Source: Novosphingobium silvae (GTDB taxonomy: Bacteria > Pseudomonadota > Alphaproteobacteria > Sphingomonadales > Sphingomonadaceae). From it: a DNA stretch of 64,000 bases. A program made the translations under genes and the position numbers. The DNA lies in NCBI RefSeq assembly GCF_009856825.1, contig NZ_WVTD01000003.1:248001-312000 (forward strand). The letters run 5' to 3'. Below the pieces are notes generated by a model. That model saw only the letters and a program-made list of their open reading frames with translations, was not told the origin of the DNA and made no database searches. This document shows, in pieces, positions 35,559-44,707 of this stretch (its first letter is position 1; each line of letters starts with the position of its first letter).

Positions 35559-36164
35559 TCAATCGTCTCCGAAATCCGACTCGGCCCACTCCTCGAGCAG
35601 GTCCATGTCGTCGCTCTCCACGATCCTGCGCGCGATGTCGAGCGGATGGCCCGCGCGCAACATGGCGGCAAGCTGGCGGTCGCGTCGCCGGGGGTCGGCG
35701 GCTGCCTCGGTGCCGGACGGCGCGAAAGGGCCGAACCGGCGGCGGCGTGCAAGCACCAGCGCGGCACGGCGCTGCTCGCCGCTGCCGGGCCGCTCCATGG
35801 CGCGAAGGTCCTCGCTCACCCCCGCCTGCCCCAGCGCCTCGCCCACGCGCCTGGCACCGTAACCACGCCGCAGGAGACTGCCCGCCTTCATGTGCGCCCA
35901 TGCCGCGTCGTCGACATAGCCGAGCGCGGCATAGCGGGCGACCAGCTCGTCCAGCGCGGGCGGCGCGTCCTCGCTGCTCCAGCCCCGCTCCCTCAGCTTG
36001 CGCTGCAGATAAAGGCGCAACTTCGCTTGCGTCGTCGCGAAGCGCGCGACATAGGCGAGCGCCAGTTCCTCGATGCGGGCGGGGTTCAGGGGGGGCGGTC
36101 CATCGCGGTCCTGCCTTCGGTGGCTGGGCTGAAACGGCCCCTCATTGCGACGCTTGTCCGACAT
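35559..36164 (-). CDS. recX: Regulatory protein RecX
   Basis: RecX caps RecA filaments and limits recombination. The 201-residue sequence has the three-helix RecX repeats (YVARFATTQAKLRLYLQRKLRERGW, YAALGYVDDAAWAHMKAGSLLRRGYGARRV) and an acidic C-terminus. It is unlinked to recA here. recX and the DUF192 gene abut without a gap. Start ATG 36164. Confidence 0.85.
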   Translation of the reverse strand: MSDKRRNEGPFQPSHRRQDRDGPPPLNPARIEELALAYVARFATTQAKLRLYLQRKLRERGWSSEDAPPALDELVARYAALGYVDDAAWAHMKAGSLLRRGYGARRVGEALGQAGVSEDLRAMERPGSGEQRRAALVLARRRRFGPFAPSGTEAAADPRRRDRQLAAMLRAGHPLDIARRIVESDDMDLLEEWAESDFGDD

Positions 36165-36207
36165 GCTGCCCTATTCGTGCCACACTCGGGCAGGATTGGG
36201 GAGAGTG

Positions 36208-36280
36208 CGCGAGACCGTGATGGGGCGAAATGCAGCTAGCTCAGGTTCAGGTAGATCCGGCTAGAGGCACCGGTCTCGCG
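36208..36280. promoter_or_regulatory. Long-range 10-bp inverted repeat upstream of the acyl-AMP ligase
   Basis: CGCGAGACCG (36208-36217) pairs perfectly with CGGTCTCGCG (36271-36280), 33 bases before the ligase start. It could be a leader hairpin or a paired operator. No protein gene lies between 36165 and 36313. Confidence 0.35.
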
Positions 36281-36313
36281 AAGTTTGCGGTATAACAACA
36301 ACGGGTTACTATT

Positions 36314-38086
36314 ATGGCCGACACCATCAGCATGGTGCCGAATACGGGTCAGGCACTTGCACCGACCCCCAACGAGGACGCGCTGGAGCGCATCTTCGCC
36401 GATTTCGGCACGTTCGGCGATGCGCTGGACTATGCCGCGAAGGGTCGGCGCGGGTTCAACTTCCATGACCCGCGCGGCACGCTGACGCGCGTCTATCCCT
36501 TCAGCGAGCTGCGCAAGGACGCGCTCAGGATCGCCCATGCGCTCGTCGCGCGGGGCATCGCCAAGGGCGACCGCGTGGCCCTCATCGCCGAGACCGGCGC
36601 AGACTTCGCGGCCCTGTTCTGCGGCGTCGTCTATGCCGGCGCATGGCCGGTGCCGCTGCCGCTGCCGACCAGCTTCGGCGGCAAGGACAACTACATCGAC
36701 CAGCTTTCGGTCCAGCTTTCCAGCTCGGACCCTGTCCTGCTCGTCGGCCCGGACGAGATCGCCGCGATGACGCAGGCCGCGGCAGAACGCCAGGGCTGCG
36801 GTCACGCGACCTGGGCCGATTTCGCCAACCAGATCGCCAACGGCGAGGCTCCCGAGGTCGACCTGCCGAAGGCCGATCCGGACGACATCTGCTACCTGCA
36901 GTATTCCTCGGGCTCCACCCGTTTCCCGCACGGCGTGGCAGTCACGCACCGCTCGCTGCTCTCCAACCTCACCAGCCATAGCCACGCCATGCAGCTGGAG
37001 CCGCAGGACCGCTGCATCTCCTGGCTTCCGTGGTACCACGACATGGGCCTGGTCGGCTGCTTCCTGTCGCTGATCGCCAACCAGGTCTCGGGCGACTACC
37101 TGAAGACCGAGGATTTCGCCCGCCGTCCGCTGGCATGGCTGGATCTCATCACCCGCAACCAGGGCACGTCGATCTCGTACTCGCCTACGTTCGGCTACGA
37201 CATCTGCGCGCGCCGCATCTCCAGCCAGAGCCCGGTGAGCGATCGGTTCGACCTGTCGCGCTGGCGTCTTGCCGGCAACGGCGCCGACATGATCCGCCCC
37301 GACGTGATGCAGAACTTCGTGAACGCCTTCGCGGATGCGGGCTTCAAGGCCTCGGCGTTCCTTCCCAGCTATGGCCTTGCCGAAGCGACGCTGGCGGTCA
37401 CCGTCATGCCGCCGGGCGAAGGCATCCGGGTCGAGCTGGTCGAGGAAGAGCGCCTTTCCGGCTCTCCGCGCGACCTCTCGCGCCCGGCCCGCTACCGCGC
37501 CATCGTCAACTGCGGCAAGGCCGTGCGCGACATGGAAGTGGTGATCCGCGGCGAAGACGGCGGCAAGCTGGGCGACCACAAGATCGGCAAGGTCTGGTGC
37601 CGCGGCACCTCGGTCATGCATTCTTACTTCCGCGACCCCGAAGCGACGGCCGCCTGCCTTGTCGACGGCTGGCTGGATACGGGCGACATGGGCTACATGG
37701 CCGATGGCTACCTGTTCATCGTGGGACGCGCGAAGGACATGATCATCATCAACGGCAAGAACCACTGGCCCCAGGACATCGAGTGGGCGGTGGAGCAGCT
37801 GCCGGGCTTCAATCACGGCGACATCGCCGCCTTCTCGGTCGAGACCGACAACGGCGAGGAAGCCCCCGCCGTGCTGGTCCATTGCCGCGTTTCCGATCCC
37901 GTCAAGCGCCTCGAACTGCGCGACATGATCCGCGACAAGGTTCGCTCCATCACCGGCATGAACTGCGTGGTCGAACTGGTGCCGCCCAAGAGCCTGCCGC
38001 GCACCAGCTCGGGCAAGCTGAGCCGCGCCAAGGCCAAGAAGCTCTACCTCTCGGGCGAGATCGAGCCGTTCAACCTGGCGGCCTGA
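36314..38086 (+). CDS. Fatty acyl-AMP ligase (FAAL-type, ANL superfamily)
   Basis: The enzyme activates a fatty acid as acyl-AMP, usually for transfer to an acyl carrier protein. Motifs: P-loop LQYSSGSTRFPHGVAVTH near residue 195, WLPWYHDMGL near 235, adenylate signature SYGLAEATLA near 353, and DTGDMGYMADG with GRAKDMIIINGKNHWPQDIE near 455-485. NHWPQDIE and the absence of a CoA-ligase-like Arg at that point favour FAAL over acyl-CoA synthetase. Length 590 is normal. There is no polyketide synthase or ACP beside it; a role in sphingolipid or other lipid synthesis is possible but not shown here. A strong terminator follows. Confidence 0.88.
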   Translation: MADTISMVPNTGQALAPTPNEDALERIFADFGTFGDALDYAAKGRRGFNFHDPRGTLTRVYPFSELRKDALRIAHALVARGIAKGDRVALIAETGADFAALFCGVVYAGAWPVPLPLPTSFGGKDNYIDQLSVQLSSSDPVLLVGPDEIAAMTQAAAERQGCGHATWADFANQIANGEAPEVDLPKADPDDICYLQYSSGSTRFPHGVAVTHRSLLSNLTSHSHAMQLEPQDRCISWLPWYHDMGLVGCFLSLIANQVSGDYLKTEDFARRPLAWLDLITRNQGTSISYSPTFGYDICARRISSQSPVSDRFDLSRWRLAGNGADMIRPDVMQNFVNAFADAGFKASAFLPSYGLAEATLAVTVMPPGEGIRVELVEEERLSGSPRDLSRPARYRAIVNCGKAVRDMEVVIRGEDGGKLGDHKIGKVWCRGTSVMHSYFRDPEATAACLVDGWLDTGDMGYMADGYLFIVGRAKDMIIINGKNHWPQDIEWAVEQLPGFNHGDIAAFSVETDNGEEAPAVLVHCRVSDPVKRLELRDMIRDKVRSITGMNCVVELVPPKSLPRTSSGKLSRAKAKKLYLSGEIEPFNLAA

Positions 38087-38109
38087 TCCCGCTCCGACAC
38101 GAAGACAGC

Positions 38110-38148
38110 AAAAGGCAGGGACCTCTCCCACGAGGTTCCTGCCTTTTT
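38110..38148 (+). terminator. Strong rho-independent terminator after the acyl-AMP ligase
   Basis: AAAAGGCAGGGACCTC pairs with GAGGTTCCTGCC around TCCCAC with one mismatch, followed by TTTTT. A-rich on the other side, so it may also work in reverse. Confidence 0.85.
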
Positions 38149-38225
38149 GGCGTCCGGGCCGCGTGAGCAGAGCGTGGGGCCGCTGGGCGGGAACACCCGG
38201 GGCGGCTGCGGTTTTCTACCGAACC

Positions 38226-38759
38226 ATGCCATCCGAAAGGTTCTCGAAAGCGCCCTACGGCATCGATGCCTACCACTGCGATGTCGCGCGCTTCGCCCGG
38301 TTCCGTACGCCGCTCGCCATCGTCCTGTTCATCGTCGTGCTCGGAAGCGGCCTGTTCGGCTTCCTTGGCGGCGGGGGTTCCAGCACCGTCGCGTACGTCT
38401 CGCCTTCCGCGCGGGTCGTGGTCGAGCACGAGCCGATCCTGCGCAGCGGCAACTGGTTCGAGACCACTCTCACCATCACGCCCTCGCGCGATATCGAGGA
38501 TCTCGTCATGGCCGTCGACCAGCCGCTCTGGCGCGGCATGAGCATCGACACCATCGCGCCCGACGCCGAAAGCGCCGAAGGCCTCGACGGAACCTACAGC
38601 TACCACTTCGGCCCGGTAAAATCCGGCGAAACCCTCCGGATCAAGTTCGACGGACAGATCCAGCCGCGCGCCTTTCGCCGGCTGCGCGGTGACATCACCA
38701 TCGCGGACGACAAGGAATATCTCATGGCGATCCCGCTCTCGATCACGGTGCTGCCCTGA
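38226..38759 (+). CDS. Hypothetical single-pass membrane protein
   Basis: A 177-residue protein from ATG 38226 with one membrane segment (IVLFIVVLGSGLFGFLG, about residues 31-47) and a C-terminal domain of about 120 residues predicted to lie outside the cytoplasm, beta-rich with PILRSGNWFETTLTITPSRD and a final GDITIADDKEYLMAIPL. I recognise no named family. Its stop overlaps the next start (TGATG), so it is coupled to the DUF421 protein and probably acts with it. An upstream in-frame GTG at 38163 is unlikely because it enters the terminator region. Confidence 0.75.
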   Translation: MPSERFSKAPYGIDAYHCDVARFARFRTPLAIVLFIVVLGSGLFGFLGGGGSSTVAYVSPSARVVVEHEPILRSGNWFETTLTITPSRDIEDLVMAVDQPLWRGMSIDTIAPDAESAEGLDGTYSYHFGPVKSGETLRIKFDGQIQPRAFRRLRGDITIADDKEYLMAIPLSITVLP

Positions 38760-39244
38760 TGGAGATCGTGATCCGCGCCTCCGTCATGTTCCTGCTGGTC
38801 TACGTGCTGCTGCGCCTGATGGGGAAGCGTGAACTGGGCCAGATGGCGCCGTTCGAACTGGTTTCCCTGATCGTCATGGGCGACCTGATCCAGCAGGGGG
38901 TGACGCACCAGGACTTCTCTCTGACGGGCGCAGGGCTGGCGATCGTCACTTTCGCAGCCTGGAGCTTCGTGCTCAGCCTCATCGCCCACCGCATGCCGAA
39001 GATGCGCCGCGTGCTCAAGAGCCGCCCGGTGGTGCTGGTGCGCGACGGCCGGCTGCTTTCCGACAATCTCAACGAAGAGCGGATCGACAACGACGAGCTT
39101 GCGATCGAGATGCGCCTTGCCGGCATATCGGGGCTGCACCAGATCGCATGGGCCATCCTGGAGCCGGAAGGCAAGATCAGCTTCATCCGCAAGGACGATG
39201 CCGATCCCGACCCGCGCACCGGCGAGGACGCGCAGATCGCCTGA
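38759..39244 (+). CDS. DUF421 family membrane protein (YetF-like)
   Basis: The 161-residue protein has three N-terminal membrane segments with RLMGKRELGQMAPFELVSLIVMGDLIQQ, the DUF421/YetF signature, and a soluble domain with SRPVVLVRDGRLLSDNLNEERI. Family role is poorly known (linked to spore germination or membrane homeostasis in other bacteria). It is coupled to the preceding single-pass protein. Its end lies three bases from the convergent MFS gene. Confidence 0.88.
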   Translation: MEIVIRASVMFLLVYVLLRLMGKRELGQMAPFELVSLIVMGDLIQQGVTHQDFSLTGAGLAIVTFAAWSFVLSLIAHRMPKMRRVLKSRPVVLVRDGRLLSDNLNEERIDNDELAIEMRLAGISGLHQIAWAILEPEGKISFIRKDDADPDPRTGEDAQIA

Positions 39245-39247
39245 CGA

Positions 39248-40555
39248 TCACGGAGCCCGGCCCTGTTCCTCGCCTTCGTCTCCGTCCTGCCAGCGCGGCA
39301 TTGGCGGAAGGGCCAGCAGCAGCGCCCCGCCCAGCGCGCAGGCGAGCGCACCCGCCCACAGGAACGGCTCGTAGCTGCCCGCCTTGTCGTAAATCTTTCC
39401 GGCGATCCACGGTCCAAGACCCGACGCGAGCGCCACCAGCGCCGACATCACGCCGTAGATCATCCCGAAGTTGCGCATCCCGGCATATCCGGCGGTCAGG
39501 AAAGCGGTGATCTGCGTTTTCGAGCCTGCCGCATAGCCGTTGACGACAAGCGCGAAGACTAGCGCGGGCGCCGAGTCGAGCCACCAGATGAGCACCGCGA
39601 AGGTGACTGCCGTCACCCCCATCGTCAGGCTGCCCGTCCAGTTGGGGCGAAACCTGTCGAGCAGCGCCCCCGTCACCAGCTTGCCCACGATCCCGGCGAT
39701 CCCGCCAAGCGAGAGCAGCCACGCGGCCTGGGAACGCGGCACCCCGGATTCCGTCAGGATCGGGAAGAGGTGCATCGCCAGTCCGATCGTCATCGCCATG
39801 ACGACGAAGGAGGAAATCGCCACCTGCCACAAGGCCACGCTGCACAGCGCCTCTCCCCGCCCGAGACCCGGAGGGCGGGCCCGGGCTGGCTTGCCCGCAT
39901 CGGCGACGCCTCGCGAGGCTCCTTGCTCGCGGCCCGCCTTGCGGTCATCCGGATCGGACAGGAACAGCCAGCACAGCACGAGCGTCACACCGCCCCATCC
40001 CAGCCCGAACCAGATGTAGGCCGCGCGCCAACCGAAGCTCTCGATCAGGAAATTGCCGAGGGGCGGCACCAGCGTCTGCGCGATCGCCGGCCCGGTGACG
40101 GCGAGGCCCAGTGCAAGTCCCCTGCCCCGCACGAAGGTGCCGGCCACCGCCGTCGTCCAGATCGTTGACTTGATACTGGTCAGGATGAAGCCGAAGATCA
40201 CCCACATCACCACCCACTGCGTCTTAGAGCCCGTCGCGGCGGCGAACATGCAGGTGGCGGCCATCGTGATTGCGACTCCCGGCAACCCCAGCCTGCGCGA
40301 GCCGAACCGGTCGATCAGAACGCCGTAGAAAGGCGAAAGCAGCGCGGTCACCGCGGTTGCGATCGCCGGGCCCATGGAAAGCGTGGCGCGGTCCCATCCG
40401 AAGGCGCGCTCCAGCGGCGCGATGAACAGCCCGGTCGCGGAAAGCAGCACCGAGAAGAACGAGAAGCCCGCCATCGCCGCAACGATGACGGGCCAGCCGC
40501 GCTTCCATTCGTCCCGCACGCCGCCCGCCGACGCCGCCTCAGCCCAGGTCCTCAT
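39248..40555 (-). CDS. Major facilitator superfamily transporter
   Basis: A 435-residue protein with twelve hydrophobic segments, the loop 2-3 motif GVLIDRFGSRRLG and a matching LLDRFRPNW in the second half. It resembles the oxalate/formate-antiporter or monocarboxylate-type group of MFS carriers. Substrate unknown. ATG 40555 is preceded by GAGGAG. Transcribed alone. Confidence 0.88.
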   Translation of the reverse strand: MRTWAEAASAGGVRDEWKRGWPVIVAAMAGFSFFSVLLSATGLFIAPLERAFGWDRATLSMGPAIATAVTALLSPFYGVLIDRFGSRRLGLPGVAITMAATCMFAAATGSKTQWVVMWVIFGFILTSIKSTIWTTAVAGTFVRGRGLALGLAVTGPAIAQTLVPPLGNFLIESFGWRAAYIWFGLGWGGVTLVLCWLFLSDPDDRKAGREQGASRGVADAGKPARARPPGLGRGEALCSVALWQVAISSFVVMAMTIGLAMHLFPILTESGVPRSQAAWLLSLGGIAGIVGKLVTGALLDRFRPNWTGSLTMGVTAVTFAVLIWWLDSAPALVFALVVNGYAAGSKTQITAFLTAGYAGMRNFGMIYGVMSALVALASGLGPWIAGKIYDKAGSYEPFLWAGALACALGGALLLALPPMPRWQDGDEGEEQGRAP

Positions 40556-40636
40556 CCCGCTCTCCTCTTGTGGAGGCGAGACTAGGGCAATCCGGGCGAT
40601 CTCCAACCGCCGGGACGATGGCGCGCGCGTGGCGGA

Positions 40637-41089
40637 TCAGATTTCGCGGTGCAGTTCGAGATAGTCACTGGGGATGCGCAGCGCCTTCGCCGCCACCTGG
40701 GTCTCGCGCAGGAACAGCACCAGAGCAATCAGCAGAAGCACGATGGAGGCCAGGAACGTCATCGCGGCCGCCGTATGCCAGTCAAACCCGCTGATGCCCG
40801 ATAGGAACAGGATCGCGACCGTCACGCCAATCGCCAGGCCGGAAAGCACCATCATGCGAACCGCGTGGGTGATGAGCGTCATGCGCCGGTGGACAAGCCG
40901 CAGTTCGTTGACGACCATGTCGTGCTGCGGCCCTTCGGTGGTGCCGTGGCGCTCCTGCAGCGTCCGCGCGCGGTCCACCACCCGGCCGAGGCGGGTCGAG
41001 AGGATGTTGAGGATATTGCCGATGGCCACCAGCACGAACACCGGGGTCAGCGCCAGTTGAATGGTCTGTACGATCATGTCGCCGTGCAT
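40637..41089 (-). CDS. DUF2721 family membrane protein
   Basis: A 150-residue protein with an N-terminal hydrophobic helix (IQLALTPVFVLVAIGNILNILSTR) and two further membrane segments, together with the TRLGRVVDRAR motif of DUF2721. Function unknown. It starts six bases after the manA stop codon, so it is probably cotranscribed with manC-manA. ATG 41077 is an alternative start. Confidence 0.82.
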   Translation of the reverse strand: MHGDMIVQTIQLALTPVFVLVAIGNILNILSTRLGRVVDRARTLQERHGTTEGPQHDMVVNELRLVHRRMTLITHAVRMMVLSGLAIGVTVAILFLSGISGFDWHTAAAMTFLASIVLLLIALVLFLRETQVAAKALRIPSDYLELHREI

Positions 41090-41095
41090 GGCGGA

Positions 41096-41917
41096 TTATT
41101 CCGGTACGGCACAGGCCCTGGCGAGAAGGCACGCGATGTTATCCGCGAAATCGACATCGGAAAGGCGCGCGGCAAGGCCGCAGTTCCCCGGCGCGATCGC
41201 CTCTCCGGCGATGCGGACCTCGCCCTCGCGCGGGATCACCAGCAATGGCCCGGCGTAACGCGACGCGACATCGCCGGAAGGTGCGCCGGCAACCTGGTCC
41301 AGCAGGAACAGCGGCCCGTCCGCGAGCGTCATCGAACCGCGCGCGGGCACATGGGCATGGTAGCGCTCGACCGGATAGGGTTCGCCCTTCGACACGGCTA
41401 CGCCCTCGTCAAGGTGCAGTTCCCTTGGGCGGCCATAGTCGTAGAGGCGATAGGTGATGTCGCTGTTCTGCTGCACCTCGATCAGGCTGATGCCTGCGCC
41501 GATGGCATGAACGGTATTCGCCGGAATGTAGAAGAAGTCGCCGGGCGCGACGTCGTGCCAGTGCAGCATCTGCTCGATCGAGCCGTCGAGAGCGGCGGCG
41601 CGCATCGTCTCGGGCGAGACATGCTCCCGAAAGCCCATGCCCAGCTTCGCGCCGGGCTGCGCATCGAGGATCAGCCAGCATTCTTCCTTGCCCTGGCGGC
41701 CAAGGCCCTTGGCCATGGTCTGCGCATCGCTCGGGTGGACCTGAACCGAAAGCGCTTCGCTGGTGAAGATGTACTTGACCAGAAGCTCGCTTACCTGTTC
41801 GGGCGGCTCGAACCAGATTTCGCCTATGCGGCGGCCTTCGGGTGCGCTGAACGGCGCCGGGAGGACATCCTTGCCCCAGGGCTTTTCGACCTCCCGGGTC
41901 GGCAGCAGCGCGCTCAT
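41096..41917 (-). CDS. manA: Mannose-6-phosphate isomerase, class I
   Basis: The enzyme interconverts mannose 6-phosphate and fructose 6-phosphate. The cupin metal site is seen in VQVHPSDAQ and GKEECWLILDA, and the substrate stretch is YIPANTVHAIGAG. It is 273 residues, the short alphaproteobacterial form. It follows manC by ten bases; together they supply GDP-mannose for exopolysaccharide or glycan synthesis. Confidence 0.9.
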   Translation of the reverse strand: MSALLPTREVEKPWGKDVLPAPFSAPEGRRIGEIWFEPPEQVSELLVKYIFTSEALSVQVHPSDAQTMAKGLGRQGKEECWLILDAQPGAKLGMGFREHVSPETMRAAALDGSIEQMLHWHDVAPGDFFYIPANTVHAIGAGISLIEVQQNSDITYRLYDYGRPRELHLDEGVAVSKGEPYPVERYHAHVPARGSMTLADGPLFLLDQVAGAPSGDVASRYAGPLLVIPREGEVRIAGEAIAPGNCGLAARLSDVDFADNIACLLARACAVPE

Positions 41918-41927
41918 CGCATCATGC

Positions 41928-42971
41928 TCACTGGTTCACGGCTCCCGACAGCTTGCCGACCTTCTGAACACCCGAAACGGTGGTGACCATGATGTCGTTC
42001 CCGTCGACCACGACGATCACGTCCTGAAGGCCGACGACCGAGACGCGGGGCCCGTCGCTATCGACAAGGACATTGCGACATTCCACCATCTCGACCTCGC
42101 CGGTGCCGCGTACCGAGTTTCCGTTTTCGTCACGATCCAGCGCCTCGTGGAGGGCATGCCAGTTGCCGATGTCGGACCAGTTCATGTCGGCGGGCACCAT
42201 CGCGGCGCGCTTGGTGTTTTCCATGACGGCATAGTCCACGGATTCGCTGGGCACCTGCGCGAACAGTCCGGCGTCGGGATGGAAGCGCTGCCCTTCCTGG
42301 CGTCCATCGGCAACAGCGGCTGCCACGCCCTGCGCGATGAGCGGGCGGTGCGCCTCGAGTTCAGCAAGGAAATCCCTGACGCGAAAAGCGAAGATGCCTC
42401 CGTTCCAGGCGTAAATACCCTCGGCCAGAAAGGCCTTGGCGCGTTCGAGATCCGGCTTTTCGACGAACTGGGCCGTCCGGAAGGCGGTGTCGGAGATCGC
42501 CTCTCCCCGCTTGAGATAGCCATAGCCGGTTTCGGGAGCGGTCGCCTCGATCCCGAAGGACACGAGCCACCCTTCTTCCGCCAGCTCCGCGGCCGCCCTT
42601 GCAGCGACTGCGAAGACATCCGAATTGCCGATGTGGTGATCGCTCGGGCAGACGAGCATGATCGCGTCTTCGGGCAGGCGGCATGCGGCGAGCGCGATGG
42701 CCGCCGCCGTGTTGCGGGCGGCCGGCTCGACAATGACCTGCGCGCCATCGACCGTGCCGAGCTGCGCCTCGACGAGTTCGAGGTGCTTGTGGCCGGTAAC
42801 CACGACAGGCGCGGCAAAGCCACCCTCGGCCGGGCAGCGCAGCAGCGCCGCTTCGAACAGCGTCTTGTCGCCGATGAGCGGAAGGAAGGGCTTGGGCTTG
42901 GCGGCACGGCTGCGCGGCCAGAGGCGCGTGCCGCTGCCTCCGCAGAGGATCACGGGAACGATCGTGGGCAT
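41928..42971 (-). CDS. manC: Mannose-1-phosphate guanylyltransferase
   Basis: The enzyme makes GDP-mannose. The pyrophosphorylase loop GGSGTRLWPRSRAAKPKPF is at residues 11-29, and the sugar motifs FVEKPD and YAWNGGIF follow. The 347-residue protein lacks the fused isomerase domain of long ManC proteins, and manA is supplied as a separate gene just downstream. Start ATG 42971 with GAGCGAGAA upstream. Confidence 0.93.
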   Translation of the reverse strand: MPTIVPVILCGGSGTRLWPRSRAAKPKPFLPLIGDKTLFEAALLRCPAEGGFAAPVVVTGHKHLELVEAQLGTVDGAQVIVEPAARNTAAAIALAACRLPEDAIMLVCPSDHHIGNSDVFAVAARAAAELAEEGWLVSFGIEATAPETGYGYLKRGEAISDTAFRTAQFVEKPDLERAKAFLAEGIYAWNGGIFAFRVRDFLAELEAHRPLIAQGVAAAVADGRQEGQRFHPDAGLFAQVPSESVDYAVMENTKRAAMVPADMNWSDIGNWHALHEALDRDENGNSVRGTGEVEMVECRNVLVDSDGPRVSVVGLQDVIVVVDGNDIMVTTVSGVQKVGKLSGAVNQ

Positions 42972-43060
42972 GGGTTCTCGCTCGTGGAATACGGGCCGGG
43001 AGTGGTCCGAATCATTAGTCGGTGTGTGCTGCATTGCAACGTTGAAGGTTGATAGGCCAT

Positions 43061-43855
43061 TCAGTAAAACCACCGCTGCTTCCAACGGTAGACAGCCGAT
43101 ACGGCCATTCCGGAGGCATCGCGCGCCGGCCGGAACCGGAAGCGCTCGCTGGCAAGGCGGCAGGTGATCGCATCGGCCTCGCTATCGGGACTTGGCTGGA
43201 CGACGCGGCACCCGGACACCCTGCCATCGGGGCCGACCGAAAGGTCGATGATCACAGAGGAACCGATGCGCCGTTCGCGTGAGGCGCGCGGATAGTCGCG
43301 GGCGGAGTTGATGTCTCCGGCGATCTTCGCCGCCGGCATCGCCGCGCCGCCACCGCCGCGCCCGTTCCCCGCACTGCCTGCTCCGAGGCCGGCACCGACG
43401 CCGCCGGCTCCGGCTCCCGCCCCCGTCTCTTGCGCTCCCGCCTGGTCGGCCGCGCCCGTGCCTTCCACAGGCGGTGCCTGCGTGGGCTTCAGCACGAGCG
43501 GAACTGCGGGCGCGGCGACATCGCGCGGCTCTGCCTTGCGTCCGGGCGCGCCGGCTGCTCCCGACCTTTCCGGCACAGCGCGAGCTACCGGACTGGCAGC
43601 TGGAGAAGGCTCAGGCGCGGGGGGCGTGGGCGGCACATCCAGTTCCACCGTGAAGGCGCTGGTCGCCGCTCGCACGGCGCGGGCGGCAAACTCGGGAGTG
43701 AAGGCCCGCACGAGCGCCGCCACCACGACCACGTGAACCGCCAGCACGGCACCTGCAATGCGCCATCGCGGACGCCATCCTGGTCGCCACCCGGAGCTCC
43801 GCTGCAGATACCCCCGGACGGAACTGCGCGGATCACGCATCTGCAAAGCGATCAT
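43061..43855 (-). CDS. Energy transducer TonB family protein
   Basis: A 264-residue protein with one N-terminal membrane anchor (about residues 33-48), a proline/alanine/glycine-rich periplasmic stretch (about 70-185) and a C-terminal TonB domain (SSVIIDLSVGPDGRVSGCRV…). TonB passes proton-motive energy to outer-membrane receptors. No exbB/exbD is adjacent. Two cysteines lie in the C-terminal domain, which is unusual for TonB. ATG 43855 has GGGAGCC upstream; ATG 43840 is possible. Confidence 0.8.
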   Translation of the reverse strand: MIALQMRDPRSSVRGYLQRSSGWRPGWRPRWRIAGAVLAVHVVVVAALVRAFTPEFAARAVRAATSAFTVELDVPPTPPAPEPSPAASPVARAVPERSGAAGAPGRKAEPRDVAAPAVPLVLKPTQAPPVEGTGAADQAGAQETGAGAGAGGVGAGLGAGSAGNGRGGGGAAMPAAKIAGDINSARDYPRASRERRIGSSVIIDLSVGPDGRVSGCRVVQPSPDSEADAITCRLASERFRFRPARDASGMAVSAVYRWKQRWFY

Positions 43856-43940
43856 GGCTCCCGCAGCGCTGCGGCGAAGCTTCGGGCGGCCTCTTTGACA
43901 AGACCCTGCCCTCGGATCACTCCTGTTGCCGACGCCGCGT

Positions 43941-43952
43941 TCGCATATGCGA
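43941..43952. promoter_or_regulatory. 12-bp palindrome upstream of dienelactone hydrolase gene
   Basis: TCGCATATGCGA is a perfect palindrome 36 bases before the start codon, in the gap between divergent tonB and hydrolase genes. Possible operator. Confidence 0.3.
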
Positions 43953-43987
43953 CGCAGTGACTGTCGCCTGCAATGGGGAGATGCGCG

Positions 43988-44707
43988 ATGCAAGGCACGT
44001 TCGAACCTGTTCAATGTTACCACGACGGCGTGACCCTCGATGGGTTCGCAGCGCGCCCCGAAAGTGGTGAAACTCATCCCGCCGTGATGATGTTCCCTGG
44101 CGCCGCCGGTCCGGGGCCGAGCTTCCGCGCGGCAGCCCGTGAACTCGCGCGCAAGGGCTGGCTGGTGGTGGAGGCGGACATGTACGGCAAGGGAGCTGAC
44201 CTCTCTACGCCGCAGGCCGCCGGCATCCATTTCGCCGAGCTTCTGAAGCAGCCGCACATCATTCGCGAGCGGGCGGTCGCCTGGTTCGAGGCGGTTCGAG
44301 CGATGCCCAGGGTCGATGCGGCGCGGATCGCGGCGATTGGGTACTGCTTTGGCGGCAGGTGCGTGCTGGAACTTGCCCGCAGCGGCGCGGCCGTGCGCAG
44401 CGTCTCGGCCTTTCACGCGCTGCTCACCACCCATGCCCCGGCCAGGGAAGGCGAAGTGTCCGCCCATGTTGCCGTCTGGGCCGGCGGGCGGGACCCCTAT
44501 GCCCCCGTTTCCGAGTTCGACTCCCTGCGCGCGGAACTCGACCGGGCGGGCGTGGACTACCAGGCCACTCTGTTTTCACAGGCCCGGCACGCCTTCACCG
44601 ACCCGGATCATGACGGTATCGCCGAGGGGATATCGTATGACCCGACGGCGCACAGGATTGCCTGGAGCGGCACTCTGGCGCTCCTTGAAGCCACGCTGGC
44701 GGGGTGA
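43988..44707 (+). CDS. Dienelactone hydrolase family protein
   Basis: An alpha/beta hydrolase with the triad C120 (GYCFGG), D169 (GGRDPYAP) and H201 (ARHAFTD). Nucleophilic cysteine marks the dienelactone hydrolase family, which opens dienelactones in chloroaromatic breakdown or acts on other small esters. ATG 43988 follows GGGGAG by seven bases; 239 residues. It is transcribed alone toward the TonB receptor. Confidence 0.88.
   Translation: MQGTFEPVQCYHDGVTLDGFAARPESGETHPAVMMFPGAAGPGPSFRAAARELARKGWLVVEADMYGKGADLSTPQAAGIHFAELLKQPHIIRERAVAWFEAVRAMPRVDAARIAAIGYCFGGRCVLELARSGAAVRSVSAFHALLTTHAPAREGEVSAHVAVWAGGRDPYAPVSEFDSLRAELDRAGVDYQATLFSQARHAFTDPDHDGIAEGISYDPTAHRIAWSGTLALLEATLAG

Noticed and set aside
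36236..38131. 631-codon minus-strand open frame
   Set aside because: Antisense of the acyl-AMP ligase; no recognisable protein features.
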